Positions 49,448-55,544 of a stretch of DNA of 64,000 nucleotides are shown piece after piece. Numbering within the stretch: the first letter of the stretch is position 1; the number at the start of each line of letters is the position of its first letter. The notes below the pieces were generated by a model that was not told the origin of the DNA, ran no database searches, and saw only the letters and a program-made list of their open reading frames with translations. The stretch spans positions 1-64,000 of the forward strand of contig CAZAPG010000037.1 in NCBI GenBank assembly GCA_964486935.1, in the 5' to 3' direction. This DNA is from CAZAPG01 sp964486935. Its GTDB lineage: Bacteria > Chloroflexota > Anaerolineae > 4572-78 > J111. Both the position numbers and the translations under genes were made by a program.

Positions 49448-50458
49448 ATGAGCAACCAAACAGTCGAGACAACCGCCGTATTCAAAACAGTTTCGCAGCG
49501 AGACGAATTTACCTGGCGCAGCCTCATCCGGTTTCAAGAAATCGGCATACTGGCCGTTTTTATAGCCTGGTGCGCCTTTCTGAGTCTGGCGACCGACACC
49601 TTTCTAACCTCCACCAACGTTTTTAACATGCTGCGGGCTTTCTCGTGGATTGCCATTGCCGCCTTTGGCGAGTGTTTGATTGTTTTAACCGCCGGAATTG
49701 ACCTCTCGGTTGGCTCAAATATGGCTCTGGCCGGGCTGGCCTCGGCTTTGCTGCTGACCAGCGGCGTTCCCGTTACGGTGGCGGTATTGGGCGGCTTGCT
49801 GACCGGCGCTCTGATGGGCGCCATTAACGGTTGGCTGGTGACTCGTTTTCGCCTGCCGGCCTTTATTGCCACGCTAGGCACGTTGAGCATTGCCCGAGGC
49901 ATTACCTTTGGCGCAACCGGCGGCTGGCCCGTTCGGGAACTTCCCCAGGGCTTTAGAATGATTGGCCAGTATGACCTGCCGGTTGGCGCGTGGGGGGTGC
50001 CGTTGCCGGTCATCATCATGCTCATTCTGGCCGTACTGGTTTCGCTGTTTCTTAGCCAGACGGTTCGCGGGCGGCATATCTACGCCGTTGGCGGCAACGA
50101 GGAAGCGGCCCGCGTTTCCGGCATCGAACCGAATCGCGTCAAAATGCTGGTCTACACCAGCGGCGGATTGCTGGCCGGCCTGGGCGGAATTTTAATGACG
50201 GCCCGCCTGGGGGTTGCCGCGCCAACCGCCGCCACCGGCTACGAGCTGGACATCATCGCGGCGGCCGTTATTGGGGGGGTCAGCCTGTTTGGCGGCGAAG
50301 GTACAATTTTGGGCGTGCTCATTGGCGCAGCCCTGATGCAGACCATCCGCACCGGGTTGAATTTGCTGGGTTTTCCCACTTACTGGCAGCCAGCGGCCAT
50401 TGGCGCGGTTATCATTATGGCGATTGTTTTTGACCAGTGGCGCAAACAGGCGCGGTAG
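49448..50458 (+). CDS. ABC sugar-type permease 2 (RbsC/BPD_transp_2 family)
   Basis: The 336-residue protein has about ten helices and the same signature blocks as permease 1: LTAGIDLSVGSNMALAGLASA, GRHIYAVGGNEEAARVSGIE and GVSLFGGEGTILGVLIGAA. Its N-terminus and first helices differ clearly from permease 1, so the pair arose by an old duplication and not a recent one. With one ATPase and a two-domain binding protein, the simplest model is a permease heterodimer. Alternatives are two homodimeric channels sharing the ATPase. Confidence 0.93.
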   Translation: MSNQTVETTAVFKTVSQRDEFTWRSLIRFQEIGILAVFIAWCAFLSLATDTFLTSTNVFNMLRAFSWIAIAAFGECLIVLTAGIDLSVGSNMALAGLASALLLTSGVPVTVAVLGGLLTGALMGAINGWLVTRFRLPAFIATLGTLSIARGITFGATGGWPVRELPQGFRMIGQYDLPVGAWGVPLPVIIMLILAVLVSLFLSQTVRGRHIYAVGGNEEAARVSGIEPNRVKMLVYTSGGLLAGLGGILMTARLGVAAPTAATGYELDIIAAAVIGGVSLFGGEGTILGVLIGAALMQTIRTGLNLLGFPTYWQPAAIGAVIIMAIVFDQWRKQAR

Positions 50459-50478
50459 TTTAGTAAAGAAGGTGTATT

Positions 50479-50848
50479 ATGAACAAAACCAGCGTTTCCC
50501 ATGAAACAAAAAAACTTAAACGAGAGCGAGAACAAATCCTTCGCAAGCTGACTCGTTTGCAGGAGTCGCTCCGCACCGAGATAGACCCCGATTTTGAGGA
50601 TGCCGTGCTTGAAATAGAGGCGCACGAAAATGCCGCCGCCCTGATTCAAACCTTAAAAAACAGGCTCGCCGCGCTTGACGAGGCTTTGCGACAATCGCAA
50701 AAAGGCCNNNNNNNNNNGTATTTGCGAGCGCTGCGGCCAACCCATCGACCCGGCCCGGCTGGAAATTTTGCCGGAAACCACCTTCTGTACAGAGTGCAAG
50801 CGAATTGTGGAACGGCAGCGGGGAGCCAGGACGCGGGCCGATTGGTAA
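50479..50848 (+). CDS. DksA/TraR-type C4 zinc-finger protein split by the scaffold gap
   Basis: Residues 1-76 before the gap form the charged coiled coil typical of this family (KREREQILRKLTRLQESL). After the Ns, the frame starting at 50720 reads ICERCGQPIDPARLEILPE, then TTFCTECKRIVE, and stops at TAA 50846-50848. The four cysteines make the DksA/TraR zinc finger. The two halves are out of frame with ten Ns. For one protein the true gap must be a multiple of three; six bases, giving a GxYGIC junction, would fit relatives. Total length is then about 121 residues. It probably binds RNA polymerase. Confidence 0.85.
50708..50717. other. Assembly gap of ten Ns
   Basis: Ten unknown bases mark a scaffold join. 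The coding frames on both sides belong to one zinc-finger protein, which indicates that the join is correct but the gap length is nominal. Confidence 0.95.
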
Positions 50849-50852
50849 CAAG

Positions 50853-51953
50853 TCAGGCGTTGATAAACAGCCTGCGCCGGCGCTCCCCCCACCGGTCGGG
50901 GCTGGCCTCAAAATGGCCGGCCAGGCGCGCGCCGCAGAATTTGCAACAGCCGGTTTCATCAAGGTTCCATTGCCCCAGTTGATAACCAATCCGCTCTATC
51001 AACAGTTGGCCGCACCGGGCGCAGCAGGTTGACTGGCCGCGTATGTCGGACACGTTGCCCGTGTATACGTGCCGAATACCGGCCGCAAGGGCCTGCTGCC
51101 GGGCGCGAGTTAGCGTAGGGGCCGGTGTGGGCGGCACATGCATCATTCTGAAATCGGGGTGAAAAGCAGTGAAGTGCAGCGGCACATCAGGCCCCAGATT
51201 TCTGATAAACCAGCGGCATAACTGTTCAATCTCAGCCGTAGAGTCGTTATGGCCGGGGATGAGCAGGGTGGTGACTTCTAACCAGACGTTGGTTTCGTGC
51301 TTAAGCCAGCGCAGCGTATCGAGCACGGGTTGCAGCGCGGCAAAGCAGAACTGGCGGTAGAACTCGTTGGTAAATGCCTTCAAGTCGATATTGGCCGCGT
51401 CGATATGGGCAAAAAATTCCCGCCGCGCCTGGGGAGAGATGTAACCCGCCGAAACCGCCACGGTTTTGACCCCCCGTTTGTGAGCTTCTCTGGCGCAATC
51501 AATGGCGTACTCGGCAAAAATAACCGGGTCGTTGTAGGTAAAGGCAATGCCCCGGCAGCCGGCCCGAACGGCGGCCTCGGCCACGGCTCCGGGCGAGGCC
51601 CACTCGCCGAGTTGGTCAAATTCTTTTGCTTTGGAGATATTCCAGTTTTGACAAAAACGGCAGCCCAGGTTGCAGCCGGCGGCGCCAAAAGAGAGCACGC
51701 CTGCGCCGGGATAAAAATGATTGAGCGGCTTTTTTTCAATGGGGTCGATGCAAAAACCGGAGGCGCGGCCATAACTGGTCAGAACAATTTCCCCCTGGCG
51801 GGCCTGGCGAATAAAGCAAAAACCCCGCTGCCCCTCTCGCAATTTGCAAAAGCGCGGGCACAAATCACACTGAATCCGGCCATCTGGCAGATGATGCCAC
51901 CATTGCCCCCGGATTACGCCCGGCTCAAGTTCTATGCGCTCCAAACTTGACAT
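50853..51953 (-). CDS. AmmeMemoRadiSam-system radical SAM enzyme
   Basis: The 366-residue protein has an N-terminal Cys-rich segment (CDLCPRFCKLREGQRGFC), then the radical SAM cluster motif CNLGCRFC near residue 94. The AdoMet blocks GIAFTYNDPVIFAEY and NIDLKAF follow. The C-terminal zinc-binding tail has CCARCG and CCKFCG. This matches the radical SAM member of the AmmeMemoRadiSam system, related to pyruvate-formate-lyase activases; its reaction is not settled. The AMMECR1 and Memo partners are not adjacent. The gene is convergent with the zinc-finger gene, four bases apart. Confidence 0.92.
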   Translation of the reverse strand: MSSLERIELEPGVIRGQWWHHLPDGRIQCDLCPRFCKLREGQRGFCFIRQARQGEIVLTSYGRASGFCIDPIEKKPLNHFYPGAGVLSFGAAGCNLGCRFCQNWNISKAKEFDQLGEWASPGAVAEAAVRAGCRGIAFTYNDPVIFAEYAIDCAREAHKRGVKTVAVSAGYISPQARREFFAHIDAANIDLKAFTNEFYRQFCFAALQPVLDTLRWLKHETNVWLEVTTLLIPGHNDSTAEIEQLCRWFIRNLGPDVPLHFTAFHPDFRMMHVPPTPAPTLTRARQQALAAGIRHVYTGNVSDIRGQSTCCARCGQLLIERIGYQLGQWNLDETGCCKFCGARLAGHFEASPDRWGERRRRLFINA

Positions 51954-52024
51954 AAATAGATATTATCCTGCCGTAATGGCTCAAAACCTGTGTTCTTTAT
52001 ATGCAATGAGCAACTTTTTGAATA

Positions 52025-52117
52025 ACACAGAGATTCACAGAGTTTGCGCAGAGACTCACGGAGAAAAATCAAAAATCTCAGTGTAACTCTGTGTTTCCTC
52101 TGCGAAACCCCGTGTAA
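52025..52117. repeat. CACAGAG-type inverted repeat
   Basis: The left half has ACACAGAG, CACAGAG and CGCAGAG words at 10-15 base steps. The right half has the reverse (AACTCTGTGTT, CCTCTGCG). The whole can fold as a long imperfect hairpin in the gap after the radical SAM gene. Similar CTCTGTG repeats are scattered in many genomes. Confidence 0.5.
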
Positions 52118-52151
52118 TTGACCTAATTATTGTAAAGTTGCGCCTGACGTT

Positions 52152-52394
52152 TTATATAGAGCGGACCCGAATATTATTTTCCGCCAGGAAGGCCAACAAT
52201 TCCGGGGTAGATGGCAGGCTTAACAGGGTAGTTTTTCCCCTTTTGTTTCTCAGCACAAAGTGATAAACTTCGCAGTCGGTGTTGGGGAAATGTTGCCCCA
52301 TCCGCCCAAATAAAACCGGTTCGTCAATTGTCCAGCCTTTTTCCAGCGCCTGAAGGAGTTTCACAAGACGGTTGGTTTTCTCTAAAACTTTCAT
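52152..52394 (-). CDS. Small protein of unknown function
   Basis: AAAGGAGG before ATG 52394 fixes the start, giving 80 residues. The sequence has a basic helical start (MKVLEKTNRLVKLLQALE) and a beta-rich end (CEVYHFVLRNKRGKTTLLSL). No membrane segment or known family is seen. It follows the phosphoribosyltransferase gene by 16 bases on the same strand, so the two are probably co-transcribed. Confidence 0.72.
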   Translation of the reverse strand: MKVLEKTNRLVKLLQALEKGWTIDEPVLFGRMGQHFPNTDCEVYHFVLRNKRGKTTLLSLPSTPELLAFLAENNIRVRSI

Positions 52395-52410
52395 TGTCTG
52401 GATACCTCCT

Positions 52411-53136
52411 TTATTCTTCAATGGGCTTGACTCTCTCTGCACTCAATGTTGCCTGACCGGCAGAAGGGGCGGGCGCAGTTTGCCTCAAATACGCGATTGC
52501 CTCTTCGTCGCTAATCTGGTCAAAGTTCCAGTAAAACTGGCCGACGGCCCAAAATCGTTGTGGCGTGACCAGGCAAACCAGCCTGTCGGTGAGCATTTGA
52601 AATTCTTCAGTGGCGTGGGGCGAACAAACCGGCACCGCTACCAGCACTTTCCGGGGCCGGTGCGGGTCGGCCCTTGAACGCAGCCAGATTACGGCGGCCT
52701 TCATTGTCTCGCCGGTGGCAATGCCATCGTCAACCACAATAACGGTTTTAGATTTCAGGTCGAGTTCCCTGCCCTGACGGAATTTTTGAATGGTGGCCTC
52801 TAATTTAACTTTCACCCGTTCCAGCGCCTGGTCAACGTAACTGTTAAATTGACCCTTTACGTGCGGGTTCAGCACAATGGTTCCATCTTCGGCTATTGCC
52901 CCAATGGCCAACTCCTGATGGCCGGGAAAGCCTATCTTCTTCACCGCGATCACATTGTGAGCGCAGCCCAATATCCCGGCGATGGCCGCACCAATCACCA
53001 CACCCCCGCACGGAATGGATAACACCAGCAACGACTCGGCGGAGGCTTCTTTGATTATTGGCTCCTCGAGCAGTTTGGCCGCCAGTTCTTTACCCGCTTC
53101 GGTTCTGTTTGCAAATAGAAACAAATCATCAAGCAT
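52411..53136 (-). CDS. Phosphoribosyltransferase (COG1926-type)
   Basis: ATG 53136 after GAGGTGG gives 241 residues. The PRPP motif is TVIVVDDGIATGETMKAAV (about 122-140). The N-terminal loop LSIPCGGVVIGAAIAG and AEDGTIVLNPHV are typical of this group of predicted phosphoribosyltransferases, which lack a known base substrate. The C-terminal part has VPVCSPHATEEFQMLTDRLVC. The nucleotide-salvage role is likely but the substrate is not identifiable. Confidence 0.87.
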   Translation of the reverse strand: MLDDLFLFANRTEAGKELAAKLLEEPIIKEASAESLLVLSIPCGGVVIGAAIAGILGCAHNVIAVKKIGFPGHQELAIGAIAEDGTIVLNPHVKGQFNSYVDQALERVKVKLEATIQKFRQGRELDLKSKTVIVVDDGIATGETMKAAVIWLRSRADPHRPRKVLVAVPVCSPHATEEFQMLTDRLVCLVTPQRFWAVGQFYWNFDQISDEEAIAYLRQTAPAPSAGQATLSAERVKPIEE

Positions 53137-53243
53137 CGCCCACCTCTTTATCGCTCCCGCCAAACCTGGCACACTTATCCAATTTTGACACCCTGAACGA
53201 CAACTATCAATCTCCCAAGAAACAAGCTGTTTCTGGCAATGAA

Positions 53244-53274
53244 GACCTCAAAGGTTTTTGAAACCTTTGAGGTC
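53244..53274. repeat. Palindromic repeat, copy 2
   Basis: GACCTCAAAGGTTT (53244-53257), TTG, then its exact reverse complement (53261-53274). The next bases, TGGAGTGG, also match copy 1 (TGGAGTAG), and AAG precedes both. The stem is conserved while the loop varies. Confidence 0.7.
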
Positions 53275-53308
53275 TGGAGTGGTTACTGGTTAAATGCAGC
53301 CCAAACAA

Positions 53309-53343
53309 AAACTCCCCAGAAAATGCGCTTATCCGGGGAGTTT
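53309..53343. terminator. CTCCCC hairpin
   Basis: AAACTCCCC (53309-53317) pairs with GGGGAGTTT (53335-53343) around a 17-base loop. There is no long T run. It parallels the hairpin at 43894-43925 and may be part of the same repeated region rather than a terminator. Confidence 0.35.
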
Positions 53344-53481
53344 GAAGGTTGGCAGGTTATCAATTGTTGGTCGAGTCCGGCAGGTCAAAAACCCCCCAGA
53401 TATTGCTTATGCCCCACCAGAGATAAATCGCGGTTGGGACTATTTCCTATCATCAAGTATAGACAAAAACATGCTCCGCTT

Positions 53482-53520
53482 GTAGTGACAACTGTCATTG
53501 CTTATGCTGACGATTGTCAT
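53482..53520 (+). promoter_or_regulatory. Third copy of the tandem TGACA/TGTCA motif
   Basis: GTAGTGACAACTGTCAT opens the copy; ten bases after its first palindrome comes TGACGATTGTCA. The two 12-base palindromes (TGACAACTGTCA and TGACGATTGTCA) have centres 22 bases apart, two helical turns. The spacing is identical to the copy at 44205. Confidence 0.6.
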
Positions 53521-53568
53521 TTTGAGTCAGACAGGCCTCCAACCAGGTAGCCCTTTTCCTTATGATAT

Positions 53569-53589
53569 TTCGGGACAAAATGTCCCGAA
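53569..53589. promoter_or_regulatory. CGGGACA palindromic operator candidate
   Basis: TTCGGGACA, AAA, TGTCCCGAA form a perfect 9+3+9 palindrome. A further half-site, CGGGACA, lies at 53616-53622 inside the promoter spacer. Together they suggest a repressor site for the gene at 53683. Confidence 0.55.
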
Positions 53590-53608
53590 CATTGATGACG
53601 CCGGCCTC

Positions 53609-53637
53609 ATGACAACGGGACATTCGCACTTTAGAAT
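53609..53637 (+). promoter_or_regulatory. Promoter for the membrane protein at 53683
   Basis: ATGACA (53609-53614), 17 bases, TAGAAT (53632-53637). The spacer includes a CGGGACA half-site. The leader is about 40 bases and carries GAGGAG. Confidence 0.5.
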
Positions 53638-53682
53638 AAAAGCAAGCTTAATTATCTATTACACAACTTGAGGAGAAAAAGA

Positions 53683-54264
53683 ATGGAAAATAGCAATCGT
53701 GTTCGCGTGGCCGGAAACCTTTACGCAGTTGGCGGCGCTCTATGGCTCTGTTGGATTATTGGTTTCTGGTTACTAAATGGCGAAGTGCCAGGGCCGGACG
53801 CTGCCCTCTTTTCTCTGACAGAGGTTGGATTCATCATCATCCAGTGCTTGCTGTTTGCCGGTTTTCTGGGTATTTGGTGGAGTCGGGGTGTGGGCGATGG
53901 CGTCTTTGGCAAAATCGCTTTTGGGTTGGGTTTACTGGGTCATTTTCTGTTTATTTTGGCAGAAATAACTTTACTGGCGATAAGCAGTGAAATTTTTCTT
54001 CCCCCGGCGGCACTTTCCTCGGCTTTCGGTCTACTTTTGACCGGTGTTGCCGTACTTCGGACTAATCGCTGGCAGGGCTGGAGCCGGTATGCGCCGCTTC
54101 TGGCAGGTCTATACCCGTTTGTCGGAATGTTCCCCTTTTTATTTATTACCGGCGGCCCAAATGATATAGCTATCGGATTGTGGGGACTCTTTCGCCTGCT
54201 GTTGGGGCTGGCCATCCGTCAACAGGCAAGCCAGCCTCTCATTCGCGAGTCGCCGGCAATCTAA
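53683..54264 (+). CDS. Six-helix membrane protein (DUF4386-like)
   Basis: GAGGAG seven bases before ATG 53683 sets the start; an earlier ATG at 53668 lacks a site. The 193-residue protein has six membrane helices, for example YAVGGALWLCWIIGFWLL, EVGFIIIQCLLFAGFLGIWW and a closing LWGLFRLLLGLAI. It resembles small DUF4386-type proteins of unknown function. Its last three helices are mirrored by the partial gene at 54615 (RWQGWSRYAPLL versus RWLGWQRYMPLI), so the cluster contains a duplicated, partly lost copy. A promoter and palindromic operator lie just upstream. Confidence 0.75.
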   Translation: MENSNRVRVAGNLYAVGGALWLCWIIGFWLLNGEVPGPDAALFSLTEVGFIIIQCLLFAGFLGIWWSRGVGDGVFGKIAFGLGLLGHFLFILAEITLLAISSEIFLPPAALSSAFGLLLTGVAVLRTNRWQGWSRYAPLLAGLYPFVGMFPFLFITGGPNDIAIGLWGLFRLLLGLAIRQQASQPLIRESPAI

Positions 54265-54316
54265 TTGACGCCGGGAAAAAAATTCAACCCAAATATCTTT
54301 ATCAAAAGAGAATAAA

Positions 54317-54640
54317 ATGAATGCACAAAGACCTTTACCTGTAACCATTGCTGTTGTACTGCACGCGCTGCTGGGCCTGGCCGCCATTTTTATCATCATT
54401 CCAGAGATGACCGGCGCTGTTAGCCCGGATGAAGGACCGCCGATGTTTATCACGGTCACAGCTCTAATTATCGGGATATTAAGCCTGGTTTCAGCCTGGG
54501 GCGTGTGGCAGGGCAAAAAATGGGACCAGATTTCAACCATTGCGCTGCGGGCGCTGGATGGGTTGAGCGCCGCGCCGGGCATTGTTTTTGCCCCGAATTA
54601 TTTTAGGAGGCATTATGGCCCTATTCACCGGCAGCGATGA
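54317..54640 (+). CDS. Small membrane protein, possibly truncated at its C-terminus
   Basis: The 107-residue frame has two clear helices (VTIAVVLHALLGLAAIFIII and FITVTALIIGILSLVSAWGVW) and then QGKKWDQISTIALRALDGLSAAPGIVF. Relatives I recall continue with further helices, but this frame ends with the non-hydrophobic RRHYGPIHRQR. This suggests a frameshift or junction near 54600. The next gene's start lies inside it. The ribosome-binding site is weak (AAGAGAA). It may be the 5' remnant of a longer gene. Confidence 0.55.
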   Translation: MNAQRPLPVTIAVVLHALLGLAAIFIIIPEMTGAVSPDEGPPMFITVTALIIGILSLVSAWGVWQGKKWDQISTIALRALDGLSAAPGIVFAPNYFRRHYGPIHRQR

Positions 54641-54938
54641 TAGCCCTGTCTTCATTGTATTCCCTATTGGCGGCTTAATGATGGATGTCGGCGCGTTGGT
54701 CGCCGGCATTGCCGTAATCACAACCCGGCGCTGGTTGGGCTGGCAGCGCTATATGCCCTTAATTTATGCCGTTTATCTATGGCTGGTCATTGAACTCCCC
54801 TTCATTATGGGCATCTATGGTGAGCGCGGCCCAACGGGTATGGTAGAGATTATTCAGGATATTGGACTGTTCTTTGTAGCATTTGCCGTGTATACCAGCC
54901 AATGTCAGGTCAGAAAATTGCAGATATCAACCATCTGA
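54615..54938 (+). pseudogene. C-terminal half of a paralog of the 53683 membrane protein
   Basis: AGGAGG (54605-54610) precedes ATG 54615, so the fragment may still be translated as 107 residues. It has three helices. The stretch GALVAGIAVITTRRWLGWQRYMPLI aligns with GLLLTGVAVLRTNRWQGWSRYAPLL in the complete neighbour; the N-terminal three helices are missing. It overlaps the preceding frame by 26 bases. The simplest reading is that a deletion fused two small membrane-protein genes out of frame. A genuine short protein translated by coupling is the alternative. Confidence 0.55.
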
Positions 54939-54992
54939 TGATATTGGCTTTGGGTGACGAAGTATGGCATAATTTTTAGAAAGGTGCTTATA

Positions 54993-55523
54993 TTGACCGA
55001 TCCACTAGAAACCATACTTGAGACAAAAAGACTCGTCCTCCGGCAGCTTACACCCGATGACCTGGACCCGCTATTTGCGCTTTACCGTGACCCGGAGATA
55101 AGAAAATATTTCCCCGATGGAACGCTCACCTATGAAGAAACTAAAGAAGAATTGGAATGGATTATTGATGTTTACTATGGTCAATACGGCTTTGGCCTGT
55201 GGGCAACTATCCATAAAGAAACGGGTCAGTTTATTGGGCGCTGCGGTTTAATTCCCTGGACCATCAATGATCGGCCAGAGGTAGAGGTGGCTTACTTGCT
55301 AGACAAAGCCTATTGGGGGCAAGGATTGGCTACAGAGGCGGTGCAAGCGATTGTTCGCTATGCTTTTGAGGACTTGCAATTATCCCGTTTAATCTGCCTG
55401 ACAGACCCGGAGCATGTAGCCTCGCAAAACGTTGCCAAGAAAGTTGGGATGAAGTTTGAAGTAGAAGTGCCAGGCATCAACGGCGACGAAATTCCAACGG
55501 TGATTTATTCCATCAGCCGGTAA
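54993..55523 (+). CDS. RimJ/RimL-type GNAT acetyltransferase
   Basis: I prefer the TTG at 54993, with AAAGGTG six bases before it, over the GTG at 54954. The 176-residue protein has the RimJ/RimL layout: ETKRLVLRQLTPDDLDPLF at the start, GRCGLIPW, the acetyl-CoA loop WGQGLATEAVQAIVRYAF, and ASQNVAKKVGMKFE. Members acetylate protein N-termini, antibiotics or small amines; the substrate is unknown. It stands alone between membrane proteins and a histidine kinase. Confidence 0.9.
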   Translation: MTDPLETILETKRLVLRQLTPDDLDPLFALYRDPEIRKYFPDGTLTYEETKEELEWIIDVYYGQYGFGLWATIHKETGQFIGRCGLIPWTINDRPEVEVAYLLDKAYWGQGLATEAVQAIVRYAFEDLQLSRLICLTDPEHVASQNVAKKVGMKFEVEVPGINGDEIPTVIYSISR

Positions 55524-55544
55524 ACATTTTTGAAGGATTGGGCA

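Larger units (their letters stand above)
53137..53682. other. Regulatory region with repeats and operators before the membrane-protein cluster
   Basis: About 545 bases between divergent genes. Left to right: palindromic repeat copy 2 (53244-53274), a CTCCCC hairpin (53309-53343), the tandem-palindrome motif (53482-53520), a CGGGACA palindrome (53569-53589) and a promoter (53609-53637). Three of these five elements are also present before the transporter operon. Confidence 0.6.

Noticed and set aside
50719..50982. Continuation of the 50479 frame to 50982 as one protein
   Set aside because: After the Ns this frame has no family sequence. The zinc-finger Cys pattern lies in the neighbouring frame and stops at 50848.
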